DNA from: a virus
Reading direction: 5' to 3' (one strand)
Length of the DNA: 46,673 nucleotides
IMG/VR virus record: IMGVR_UViG_3300025312_000007
Span: 1 to 46,673 of that record
Shown here: positions 33,832 to 41,218 of the stretch, in pieces
Numbering within the stretch: position 1 is the stretch's first letter
How the letters are laid out: each line of letters starts with the position of its first letter
The notes under the pieces: generated by a model
Databases searched by the model: none
What the model saw: the letters and a program-made list of their open reading frames with translations, nothing else
Told to the model about the DNA's origin: nothing
Made by a program: the position numbers and the translations under genes

Positions 33832-34691
33832 CCCATCTCCTTTATTTGTTTTTCCCAATCGCTAGGCCATGAAGGCATACCGGGGAATTTGGTATTTATA
33901 AACCACTCGAATTTATGAACCATATCAGGCTCTCTATTGTTCAACCAGTGATCTGCACTCCAACTAGAAGCTTCTACAGTACCACCAGGGAATCTATACA
34001 TCCTTCCGTATCTTCTACCTTTATGTAAGTGTGCATACCAAGTTTTCTTATTTACTTTTATGGCCCCTCCTCCCAACCAAGTCTTGAAACCTATCTCCTG
34101 ACTCTCCTGGGCAAACTGTCCATAACCTTCTTCTTTTAGCCCCCCCAGTACGTTTAGGAAGTAGTTTCGGGTCATAAAGTAGCATGAACCCTGCATTGAT
34201 GGCGTATCGTCTATTTCCTCAGTTCTATCACGCTTCCAGGGTACGCCATGCATCCCGTCATCGTGATCTTTACCTTTACGTGGAAAGTCAATATACATAT
34301 AGTTAATTGGGTACTTATTGTCTGTTCTTTCTTCAATCTTCCATTCTTCAACATTTAAAGCATAGCGCCTTGGTATCTGTATCCAATTATCTTCTAAGTG
34401 GTTTTCAATGAGTATTTTGCCAAAATTCTCACCAAATGCTACGTGGTCATCACACTTTAGAATGTATTTTCCTTTGGCCATAGCAACGCAGTTATTGATT
34501 CCTTGTCTTAAACCTATTGGGGAGGCGGGATGAATATAGTGGACTCTCCCATCTTCACTTAGGGGTTCTGGCCACTTCTCATCTACGTTTACAATCACTT
34601 CTATGTCTACTCCAGCATTTTTTAAAACATCTTCTATAGTTTTAGCTGTGAAGGGTGAATTGCGATTGGGAATAATTATACTTAAATCCAT
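33819..34691 (-). CDS. GT2-type glycosyltransferase
   Basis: 290 aa. LSIIIPNRNSP begins the GT-A fold, KCDDHVAFGENF provides the metal-site region (DxH form), and NKKTWYAHLHKGR lies near the C-terminus. Paralogue of the proteins at 30231 and 22823. The ATG follows the Tad2-like stop directly. First transferase of the cassette and thus a candidate for the enzyme that adds the first sugar to the acceptor (inference). Confidence 0.8.
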   Translation of the reverse strand: MDLSIIIPNRNSPFTAKTIEDVLKNAGVDIEVIVNVDEKWPEPLSEDGRVHYIHPASPIGLRQGINNCVAMAKGKYILKCDDHVAFGENFGKILIENHLEDNWIQIPRRYALNVEEWKIEERTDNKYPINYMYIDFPRKGKDHDDGMHGVPWKRDRTEEIDDTPSMQGSCYFMTRNYFLNVLGGLKEEGYGQFAQESQEIGFKTWLGGGAIKVNKKTWYAHLHKGRRYGRMYRFPGGTVEASSWSADHWLNNREPDMVHKFEWFINTKFPGMPSWPSDWEKQIKEMGWIS

Positions 34692-34937
34692 TTAATTTAG
34701 CCTAGTTACAATAATGTAATCCCGTCCCTCCATATCACCATCGTTAATTAGCCAAGTGTGAAACTTGCCTTTAGTGTAAATACTTAGCCAAGTATCCTTC
34801 ATTAAACAATAGTCTTTATTTGCCCAAGATATTCTTGCGACCCATTTTCCTGCTTGGACTACTTTTAAGGCATCAAAAAAACTCATTGTCATAGCTTTAT
34901 GTTGCGGTTTTGGAACTAGCGGTGTTAAACTTTCCAT
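34692..34937 (-). CDS. Tad2-like (DUF2829) anti-Thoeris protein
   Basis: 81 aa from the ATG at 34937 (AAAGGAG 10 nt ahead); a GTG at 34946 is an alternative. MSFFDALKVVQAGKWVARIS matches the family start (FxxALxxLxxGxxVxRxxW), and the C-terminal DGDMEGRDYIIV matches its (A/G)xDWxxV end. Tad2 proteins sequester the cyclic ADP-ribose signal of Thoeris defence (family knowledge). Many DUF2829 proteins are uncharacterised, so the role here is inferred. Its place at the head of the glycan cassette is unusual. Confidence 0.75.
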   Translation of the reverse strand: MESLTPLVPKPQHKAMTMSFFDALKVVQAGKWVARISWANKDYCLMKDTWLSIYTKGKFHTWLINDGDMEGRDYIIVTRLN

Positions 34938-34938
34938 A

Positions 34939-35103
34939 TTACTCACTCTCCTTTGTTTTAGATTTTGAAGCGCTTACATTCACTTTGTATAGCTTTTGAA
35001 GAAATTCACGAATTGCTATTCTTATTGTTTCACTTATTGTTCCGGGGAGTTCCTCTAAGAGACTAAAGTCTTTATCATCTATAAAAAGATTTATACGCCT
35101 CAT
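34939..35103 (-). CDS. Ribbon-helix-helix regulator, first gene of glycan cassette
   Basis: 54 aa (MRRINLFIDDKDFSLLEELP...). Strand RRINLFID, then helix DFSLLEELPG and helix ISETIRIAIREFLQKLY, the RHH fold, with a Ser/Lys-rich tail. Its ATG lies 7 nt after a -10 box, so it is read from a leaderless mRNA. It probably regulates its own promoter and the cassette (inference). Confidence 0.75.
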   Translation of the reverse strand: MRRINLFIDDKDFSLLEELPGTISETIRIAIREFLQKLYKVNVSASKSKTKESE

Positions 35104-35110
35104 TGAGTAA

Positions 35111-35140
35111 ATTATGAGTAGGTGAATTAGTGGAAGTCAA
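35111..35140 (-). promoter_or_regulatory. Leaderless promoter of the glycan cassette
   Basis: Minus strand: TTGACT (35140-35135), 18-bp spacer, CATAAT (35116-35111), 7 nt, ATG at 35103. Lacks the TAAACTAAAA extension of the structural class, so the cassette may be timed differently. Confidence 0.7.
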
Positions 35141-35148
35141 CAGGAAGA

Positions 35149-36780
35149 TTAGCTATTATTTAAATTATTTATTACATTTTGACTAGATTGTAACTTCGAT
35201 ACTTTTATTATCACAACTAATTCTTCAGAACTAGGGCTTGGACTCGGAGATTCACTCCCACTTGGTGAGATACTTTCCGATACGGAAGGTGAAGGGCTTT
35301 TGCTTTCTGATCTTGATTCACTTGCAGATGAACTCACAGAAAGAGACTCACTTTTGGATTCCGAAGCCGATGGAGATAGAGATTTACTCTCGCTTAGGCT
35401 TCCTGAAGCACTGGCACTAGCTGACGGGCTTAAGCTTTTAGAGGCGGATGCACTACCGGATGCTGATTCCGATGCGGAGGGCGATAATGATTTACTTTCG
35501 GAAGCAGAGCCAGACTTAGATTCGCTTGCACTTGGGCTAAGGGATTTGCTCTCAGAAGCGGAGCCACTTTTAGATTCAGACCCACTCGGACTTAAAGACC
35601 TACTTTCTGACGCAGATTCCGACTTACTCTCACTAGCAGAACCAGACTTAGACTCTGATGCCGAGGGACTTAAACTGGCCGAACCCGAACCTACCCCTGA
35701 TGGACTGGCGCTTCCAGAAGGTGATAATGAAGCCGAGGGTGACAAGCTTGCCGAAGGAGAAGGGCTTTTAGATTCACTGGCACTAGGAGATGCACTTTTT
35801 GATTCTGATGCACTAGGGGATAAACTCGCTGAGGGGGAAGCTGATTTAGACTCCGAAGCACTAGGAGAAAGAGATTCTGACTCACTCGCTGAGGGAGACA
35901 GGCTTGCTGATGGAGAGAGTGATTTGCTTTCTGAAGCTGATGGGGACTGACTCTTTGACTCAGAGGCACTCGGGCTTTCACTGGCAGATGGGCTTAGAGA
36001 TTTAGATTCAGAAGCAGATGGTGAGGCCGACTTACTTTCGGAAGCGGAGGGGGATTCCGAGCCTGAAGGCGAAGCACTGAAACTGCCCGATTCCGAAGGA
36101 CTTAGACTTTTACTTTCTGATGCGCTGGGGCTTTCACTAGCTGAGAAGGAAAGGGAAGCACTGGGTGACAAAGACGCTGATTCACTAACGCTGGCTGAGG
36201 GTGAAAGAGAAGCAGATGGGGAAAGTGATGCGCTTGGTGAAACTGAGGCAGAAGGAGATAAAGAAGCTGAAGGACTCAGCGATGCCGATCCACTTGTATA
36301 AACAGCATAAATTGCATACATTCCGTCAGCATCAGCCACCGCACCGCCTCCATAAGGGTCATTAAGGGTTGTTTGAGATGCGAGTATATCACTCCCGGCA
36401 CCACCAGAGGCTTCACTGTCAACTCCACTGTTACCTGAGTGAGCGTCCATTTGTAGACCAAGCCAGTAGGCTGTGCTAGGGGAAATTGCCCAATCTACAG
36501 TTACACGAACCCAGCCACCCGCAGTATCGGAGTTGGTATTATCTACAAAAAGCCTAACATCTGCCACGCCGGCAGTATCAGAATATAATGCAACCTCAAA
36601 GTTTGCACTATTAGTACCAGCAGCACGATACCAACCTATCTCTGTTATTTTTGTAGCTCCTGCTGGGCTAGTGTCTTTTGTTACAACCGAAGAACCATCA
36701 AAAGTAGTGGATGTTCCTGCGGGGTCAGAAGTTGGAGCTGTTGTTACAAAACCCGAACTTGTTCCTAATACTACTGCCAT
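35149..36780 (-). CDS. Ser-rich repeat virion protein with N-terminal beta-sandwich
   Basis: 543 aa. Residues 1-160 form a carbohydrate-binding-like beta sandwich ([41 protein letters not shown]), similar to residues about 230-405 of the 973-aa protein. Residues about 162-517 are Ser-Pro-Ala-Ser-type repeats with Glu/Lys variants ([13 protein letters not shown]). The protein ends in a short hydrophobic segment ([12 protein letters not shown]). Likely a head or fibre decoration. A purine-rich AAAAGGGGG precedes the ATG. Confidence 0.65.
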   Translation of the reverse strand: MAVVLGTSSGFVTTAPTSDPAGTSTTFDGSSVVTKDTSPAGATKITEIGWYRAAGTNSANFEVALYSDTAGVADVRLFVDNTNSDTAGGWVRVTVDWAISPSTAYWLGLQMDAHSGNSGVDSEASGGAGSDILASQTTLNDPYGGGAVADADGMYAIYAVYTSGSASLSPSASLSPSASVSPSASLSPSASLSPSASVSESASLSPSASLSFSASESPSASESKSLSPSESGSFSASPSGSESPSASESKSASPSASESKSLSPSASESPSASESKSQSPSASESKSLSPSASLSPSASESESLSPSASESKSASPSASLSPSASESKSASPSASESKSPSPSASLSPSASLSPSGSASPSGVGSGSASLSPSASESKSGSASESKSESASESRSLSPSGSESKSGSASESKSLSPSASESKSGSASESKSLSPSASESASGSASASKSLSPSASASASGSLSESKSLSPSASESKSESLSVSSSASESRSESKSPSPSVSESISPSGSESPSPSPSSEELVVIIKVSKLQSSQNVINNLNNS

Positions 36781-36851
36781 ATCAGACTACCCCCTTTTGA
36801 AGTTTAACTAAGAGTTTAGAAGTGTCTTTTAGGTTCCATATAAATATCACA

Positions 36852-37184
36852 TTATTTTTCTATAATAATAGCCGTTGCGCCCGATTCTCTTTCAATAATG
36901 TTAAAAGCAGTCTGCTTGGTTCCATCCGCTTGTAAAGCAATCGCCAAGTCTACAATTTGATTGGCTGGAATAATCTCGTCAAAAAGTGAAGCATTGGCAT
37001 CTTCTATTCCCCATCTTAAATAAACATCTTTAGAAATTGCATATATTCGCAAAAAAGTAGTATTTGTATTTAAGGTAATCTCAATTGACGAAGACAAAGT
37101 GGCTTGGACATAACGAGCCAGAGAAGTCCCCATAGGAGTTATCTGTATTGGTCTTCCAAATGTATCTGTTGGTAGTTCAGTCAT
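36852..37184 (-). CDS. Small head-associated protein (decoration-like)
   Basis: 110 aa, mostly beta (SSIEITLNTNTTFLRIYAIS; DVYLRWGIEDANASLFDEII). Such small beta proteins often sit just downstream of capsid genes in environmental phages and may decorate the capsid. The ATG follows the upstream stop by 2 nt, with no ribosome site, so it is translationally coupled. Assignment is positional. Confidence 0.6.
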   Translation of the reverse strand: MTELPTDTFGRPIQITPMGTSLARYVQATLSSSIEITLNTNTTFLRIYAISKDVYLRWGIEDANASLFDEIIPANQIVDLAIALQADGTKQTAFNIIERESGATAIIIEK

Positions 37185-37186
37185 AG

Positions 37187-38056
37187 TTATGGGAATGAAA
37201 TACTTGCACTTGGACTTGCACTAGCTGATGGCGAAAGTGATCCTGATGGACTAAGGGACTTTGAGGCTGATTTAGATGCGCTAGCTGAAGGACTAAGACT
37301 TCCTGATGGGCTAAGAGATGGACTTACAGACTTAGACGCACTAGCCGATGGACTCTTTGAGGCCGAAGGGCTAAGAGATGCTGATACTGAACCTGACGGA
37401 CTGGCTGATCCAGATGCACTGGCAGAGCCTGATGCTGACGGGCTAAGAGAACCAGATGGGCTTGCAGATTTAGAGGCACTGGCTGAAGCCGAGCCAGAAG
37501 GACTAAGGCTTTTAGATGCACTAGCACTAGGACTAAGTGATCCTGAGGGGCTAGCAGATTTAGATCCACTCTTACTGGCCGAGGCTGAACCTGATGCTGA
37601 GGGACTAAGAGACTTTGAAGCTGACGCACTTGGAGAAGCAGACTTGGATGCTGATTTGGACGCTGATGGGCTTGCTGAGGCTGATCCTGACGCTATTTCA
37701 GTCTCCATTGGCTGATTCCATATAGCATAGGTATCGTCTCCCGTATTTACATAAACATTATTTCCATTCTTATCAAGATCATAAAATACTGCACCATGTT
37801 TAAATCCTGAATCTCCGGTAGGAAGCGTATTTCCTTCAGCTTCTAAAATATCATCTGTAGATAGATGTCCTTGACTTGTTGATCCTTGAACCAACTCTGT
37901 ATCCCACCTCAAAACCCTATTTGTTCTGTAAGGTAAAAGAGCTGTTAAGAAGTTCGCTTCCGTAGTAGTCCTTAATCCACTAGATTTAGCCTCGATTCGT
38001 GCGAGTTCAGCCTGGTCGTCTAGTGATAAATCTTGTTTTAGTAAAAACTTAGCCAT
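37187..38056 (-). CDS. Ser-rich repeat head-region protein
   Basis: 289 aa. Residues 1-120 are a small folded region ([36 protein letters not shown]) like head-fibre or neck proteins. Residues 122-288 are Ser-Pro-Ala-Ser/Gly/Lys repeats running to the last residues (SASISFP). It has a clear ribosome site (AGGAG, 4 nt before the ATG) after the capsid terminator. Possible capsid fibre. Confidence 0.65.
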   Translation of the reverse strand: MAKFLLKQDLSLDDQAELARIEAKSSGLRTTTEANFLTALLPYRTNRVLRWDTELVQGSTSQGHLSTDDILEAEGNTLPTGDSGFKHGAVFYDLDKNGNNVYVNTGDDTYAIWNQPMETEIASGSASASPSASKSASKSASPSASASKSLSPSASGSASASKSGSKSASPSGSLSPSASASKSLSPSGSASASASKSASPSGSLSPSASGSASASGSASPSGSVSASLSPSASKSPSASASKSVSPSLSPSGSLSPSASASKSASKSLSPSGSLSPSASASPSASISFP

Positions 38057-38068
38057 GTTTCTCCTATT

Positions 38069-38131
38069 AAAAAAGCCTACTTCTTAAAACCTAGCGCTTT
38101 TTTTATAGCTGTAGGCTTCAAGCTGTAGGCT
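38069..38131 (-). terminator. Terminator after the major capsid gene
   Basis: In the transcription direction, AGCCTAC occurs twice (38131-38125 and 38117-38111) and can pair with GTAGGCT (38080-38074), followed by a T6 run. The 30-nt loop is large and the duplicated arm offers two pairings, so efficiency may be partial or regulated. Confidence 0.55.
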
Positions 38132-38158
38132 TTAATAGCTCTTTACTTATTTACTTTT

Positions 38159-39265
38159 TTAAAACTTCCAGAATCCTAATGCCGCTTGGTGTCGGTTGAT
38201 GTCTTTCACCTTAGCTCCATAAACAAATAAGTCTTTGTATGCTGTACCGAAGTCTCCTATAAGATCCTCTTCCATTCTTGCATCAAGAACTTTCTCTGCA
38301 AATGTAAGCCAGTTTGGATGTCCTGCAAGCAGATAGTAGCCATCAGTATTATCGCCGTCAAGTCTATTACTCTGAAAGAGTTTGAAACCTTGCAACATAC
38401 CCATAAAGCCCTTTTTAACTAAATCCTGATATGCTTCATCAACATGAAGGACTACTCCCGTTCCCTGAGTAAGTATTGTGAAAAATTCAGGAGGAGCAAC
38501 TAAGTATCTATCTGAGTCCGGTACTGCCGAAAACCCATTCTTCTCTGCTAAATCAAGTCTTTGTTTAAGTGTTGCAACTTTGTTTAGAATATTTGCTGCG
38601 GTAATTGTTAATACTGTGGCCGCTTCGATGGTATACGCTGTACTTGCCGCTATTGCTCCGCCTGTGTAAGCAGATGTTGAATCATCAAGATCATCTTCAA
38701 TAGTTATAGAGGTTGCGCTTGTGTATGTCTTAATCCTATACCAGGTTGTGTGTCCAGTGGCTTTGAAACCCCGACCAACCATAGCTGCAGTAAAGGTCGT
38801 TCCGTTTCCTGTTACAACACCTGTCGTTACCGCTACTTCAACATCACCTGTAGTGTAATCAGTCCCAACTCTATTTCCTGAGCCAACATCCGGGTGAAGA
38901 TCAAAGGCGAACAAATCCATGTTTCTTGATCGTTCCTCACCAACCTGAGTAACTATATAAGGATGTGGATTCTTGATGTAGGAAAGCCACTTTGCGAGGG
39001 TCTTCTCTTTCCAGTAGAAAGATTTGTATTGATCGATAGTTAATGCGCCATTGTTTTCTGTTAGGGAGTCTGCTGTGAGGGCTGCGTCTGCGTAAGTCTT
39101 TTCGGAGAGTTTGCCGAAGTCGAGGATGTTTAGCTTGGATCCTACTCCGTTAATTTCACCTTCGTAGTTTCTGTTGACAATTGTGTCTAAAAGGTTATTG
39201 TCATACACAAACTGCATTACTTTGCTTGAAAAACCTTCTGCTATTTTTGTTCCGTATGCTGACAT
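38159..39265 (-). CDS. Major capsid protein
   Basis: 368 aa. Starts MSAYGTKIAEGFSSKVMQFV, with a central EERSRNMDLFAFDLH and the C-terminal segment VYGAKVKDINRHQAALGFWK. Size, position after the scaffold and the general layout fit an HK97-fold capsid. Residues about 140-210 (TGVVTGNGTTFTAAMVG; YRIKTYTSATSITIEDD) look like an inserted Ig-like beta domain, probably exposed on the capsid surface. It has its own promoter and a 57-nt leader with a hairpin. Confidence 0.8.
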   Translation of the reverse strand: MSAYGTKIAEGFSSKVMQFVYDNNLLDTIVNRNYEGEINGVGSKLNILDFGKLSEKTYADAALTADSLTENNGALTIDQYKSFYWKEKTLAKWLSYIKNPHPYIVTQVGEERSRNMDLFAFDLHPDVGSGNRVGTDYTTGDVEVAVTTGVVTGNGTTFTAAMVGRGFKATGHTTWYRIKTYTSATSITIEDDLDDSTSAYTGGAIAASTAYTIEAATVLTITAANILNKVATLKQRLDLAEKNGFSAVPDSDRYLVAPPEFFTILTQGTGVVLHVDEAYQDLVKKGFMGMLQGFKLFQSNRLDGDNTDGYYLLAGHPNWLTFAEKVLDARMEEDLIGDFGTAYKDLFVYGAKVKDINRHQAALGFWKF

Positions 39266-39268
39266 TTT

Positions 39269-39293
39269 GGTAAAGTTGTAGATCTACTTTACC
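39269..39293 (-). promoter_or_regulatory. Hairpin 3 nt before the capsid start codon
   Basis: GGTAAAGT and ACTTTACC pair over 8 bp around a 9-nt loop, ending 3 nt before the ATG at 39265. No conventional ribosome site lies between. It may stabilise the mRNA or set the translation rate. Confidence 0.55.
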
Positions 39294-39329
39294 GTCTTCT
39301 TAATGAAGGTTAGGAGTTATCTAGTTGTA

Positions 39330-39359
39330 AGTATGGATAGCGTTTTTAGTTTAAGTCAA
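39330..39359 (-). promoter_or_regulatory. Structural-class promoter for the capsid gene (with leader)
   Basis: Minus strand: TTGACT (39359-39354), 18-bp spacer starting TAAACTAAAA, CATACT (39335-39330). The only site of the class with a long leader (about 57 nt) before the start codon. No other feature seen in 39294-39329. Confidence 0.7.
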
Positions 39360-39384
39360 TAGGGGAAAATAGACTAATTTAGCC

Positions 39385-40185
39385 TCAAAGGTCGGACTTA
39401 ATTTTTCCCGCTATTAAATATTCCTTGTATTTATTGTAGTCCGTCTCTCTTAATTTTCTTGCCTCTTCTAGGGTAATAGTATCGCTTTTCGGTTGTGGCT
39501 TGTCATTTGGCCCACCAGATCCATTTTCAAACATTCTTCCTTTATGCGGTTTGCTGTTGGTTGACTGCTCATGCAGGAAAGCACCTACCAATACTTTAAA
39601 TGGTACGCTGTTATTGGATTCTTCTTTGGCGAAAGACTCAAATTCGTTTGTTTTACCTTCAAGTTCCGGGCTGTCAATTAATGTCTTGGGATCTCCTATA
39701 AACTCATTAACCGAATCATTCCACCTCTCTATCTTAGTTGCCTGTTCTTTGGCTTGAGATATGGTCTTTCTCCAATTCCTGCTTATAACTGTCTCTTTAG
39801 CAAAAGTTCTTTCAGTATCACTCATCACATCCCAGTCCTTAAACTCTTTTTGTAAGTCTTCTTCTGTTGGCTCGGGAGTTTCTTCTGCATCAATTAAAGC
39901 TTTGTTGATAACCCTATTCTTTGCGTATAGCTTCTGTGCCTCACGTGCTGAAGCGGACAACTTTTTATTCTTCTCTGCTACCTCTATCTTGAGTTTTTCT
40001 TTTACTTCCTTTGAAGGTTCTGCTTCTTCGGATTCTTCTTGTGGTTCAGACGGAGCAGGTTCACTTGGAATCGGCTCAGATGGTTCAGTTTCGTCAATTG
40101 AAGCTTCTAATTTTTCAGCCTCTTCTATAGCTTCCTGCTCCTTCTCTTGGAGTTCTTCTTTACTTGGCTTTTGGTGCTTTGGCAT
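39385..40185 (-). CDS. Putative scaffolding protein
   Basis: 266 aa, highly charged and helical with an acidic Pro-rich N-terminus (EPSEPIPSEPAPSEPQEE) and a basic C-terminal region (KYKEYLIAGKIKSDL). Position directly before the capsid gene, length and composition fit a capsid scaffold. Overlaps the upstream small gene by 26 nt. Confidence 0.7.
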   Translation of the reverse strand: MPKHQKPSKEELQEKEQEAIEEAEKLEASIDETEPSEPIPSEPAPSEPQEESEEAEPSKEVKEKLKIEVAEKNKKLSASAREAQKLYAKNRVINKALIDAEETPEPTEEDLQKEFKDWDVMSDTERTFAKETVISRNWRKTISQAKEQATKIERWNDSVNEFIGDPKTLIDSPELEGKTNEFESFAKEESNNSVPFKVLVGAFLHEQSTNSKPHKGRMFENGSGGPNDKPQPKSDTITLEEARKLRETDYNKYKEYLIAGKIKSDL

Positions 40186-40363
40186 TTTTCTTTACCGGCT
40201 CCTTAGTAGGAGGTTTGGTTTCTAGTACGCTTTCGTATTCTTCTAACTGTGATGCTTTGAGATAACTTCGCCTTGCTCTCAAAAAGACTATTTCATCTTT
40301 AGTGAGTGTATCTGGATTCTTTTCAAGAATTTTCTCCAAATACTCTTGAGCCTCGGGATTCAT
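40160..40363 (-). CDS. Small head-region protein, leaderless
   Basis: 67 aa: helical (PEAQEYLEKILEKNPDTL; IVFLRARRSYLK) with a Lys/Pro tail (KEPVKKNAKAPKAK). The ATG lies 6 nt after a -10 box. It overlaps the scaffold start, so both are probably made from one leaderless message. Function unknown; possibly scaffold-associated. Confidence 0.65.
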   Translation of the reverse strand: MNPEAQEYLEKILEKNPDTLTKDEIVFLRARRSYLKASQLEEYESVLETKPPTKEPVKKNAKAPKAK

Positions 40364-40369
40364 TGGTTA

Positions 40370-40399
40370 AGATTAGACAATGAAATTGTTTATTGTCAA
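40370..40399 (-). promoter_or_regulatory. Leaderless promoter (67-aa protein and scaffold)
   Basis: Minus strand: TTGACA (40399-40394), 18-bp spacer, TAATCT (40375-40370), 6 nt, ATG at 40363. Confidence 0.75.
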
Positions 40400-40761
40400 A
40401 TGGAATGTATTTTTTTGTGACAGGAACTACATAACCATATAACATCTAACGGTTTCAAATAGTCCTCGTGGTGAGCAGATAATCTACTTTCTCTATTGCA
40501 CCTAGAACATTTCTTGGGTTTGACTAATTTACCTATTTTAAGTGCATAAGCAACTTTACAGTAAGCCTTAAATGCTTCGGGGTGTTCCTTTCGCCAAGTT
40601 AATATAGCTTCTATGTAATCTGGGGCTCTATTTCTTCCATTTTTAGTATACCATTCTCTATAATATTTTTTACGGTACTCTAAATATATGGGGTCTTTTC
40701 TTCTTTTTCTATTATATTCTCTACTATAAGCCCTTCCTTTTTCTATATCAGCGTAAACCAT
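40396..40761 (-). CDS. HNH endonuclease (homing-type candidate), leaderless
   Basis: 121 aa. A basic N-terminal half (RAYSREYNRKRRKDP; EYRKKYYREWY) precedes a zinc-HNH core: CSRCN, then SAHHEDYLKPLDVIWLCSSC and HKKIH. The layout is that of free-standing phage HNH homing nucleases. It interrupts the head-gene block and has its own near-perfect promoter, which suggests late insertion (inference). Confidence 0.85.
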   Translation of the reverse strand: MVYADIEKGRAYSREYNRKRRKDPIYLEYRKKYYREWYTKNGRNRAPDYIEAILTWRKEHPEAFKAYCKVAYALKIGKLVKPKKCSRCNRESRLSAHHEDYLKPLDVIWLCSSCHKKIHSI

Positions 40762-40767
40762 ATAGGA

Positions 40768-40796
40768 ATTATACTAAGGAAAAACTTTTCTGTCAA
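40768..40796 (-). promoter_or_regulatory. Consensus sigma-70 leaderless promoter (HNH gene)
   Basis: Minus strand: TTGACA (40796-40791), 17-bp spacer, TATAAT (40773-40768), 6 nt (TCCTAT), ATG at 40761. Both hexamers are the perfect consensus. Confidence 0.85.
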
Positions 40797-40897
40797 CTCT
40801 TTTTCTTTTTCTTCCTTTTGGCCTTGGCGGCTGCTTTGTAACCAGCCTTGCTATATGGAAAATGCTTTACCTTACCCTTTATTTTAACTTTAGGCAT
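40793..40897 (-). CDS. Very small basic protein
   Basis: 34 aa (MPKVKIKGKVKHFPYSKAGY...), with 15 Lys or Arg and a C-terminal run KRKKKKKS. The ATG follows the upstream TAA with no gap, which supports translation. Similar short basic proteins (MPxVxGKxFxYTxxG) are common beside phage head genes; DNA binding in the capsid is possible. Its stop overlaps the HNH promoter. Confidence 0.65.
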   Translation of the reverse strand: MPKVKIKGKVKHFPYSKAGYKAAAKAKRKKKKKS

Positions 40898-41218
40898 TTA
40901 ACCCACCTTCTTTCCAACAATACTAGATACTGCGTTCTCCATTTGTTGTTTGGCTCTCTCCGGTGTACTTAAGAAGGCATCTAGTAACATATAGTTTCTT
41001 AATCTTGCTTTTAAGAATAAATCCTGTTTTTTCTCTATGTTGGATTTGCAAAGTTCCTGTTCAACAGCCTCTTTCATTGAAGTGATGTACTCTTTGATCT
41101 TTTCGACACTTAAAGCGCCTTTTTGGAGTGCTTCCAGCCATACATTAAGTGTTTCTTTCTCTGAAGGATTTAAGTCCTCGTATTTAAGTCCTGCTTTCTC
41201 TAATATCGAATCTAACAT
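40898..41218 (-). CDS. Head-region hypothetical protein
   Basis: 106 aa, helical (MLDSILEKAGLKYEDLNPSE...). The start overlaps the portal stop as TAATG. Its position between portal and scaffold is typical of a small conserved head protein, but no family is recognised. Confidence 0.65.
   Translation of the reverse strand: MLDSILEKAGLKYEDLNPSEKETLNVWLEALQKGALSVEKIKEYITSMKEAVEQELCKSNIEKKQDLFLKARLRNYMLLDAFLSTPERAKQQMENAVSSIVGKKVG

Noticed and set aside
35300-35950. 216-aa plus-strand open frame rich in Leu/Ser/Asp
   Set aside because: It is exactly antisense to the Ser-rich repeats of the 543-aa gene; Ser, Pro and Ala codons rarely make stops in that frame. No start signal, and every other gene is on the minus strand.
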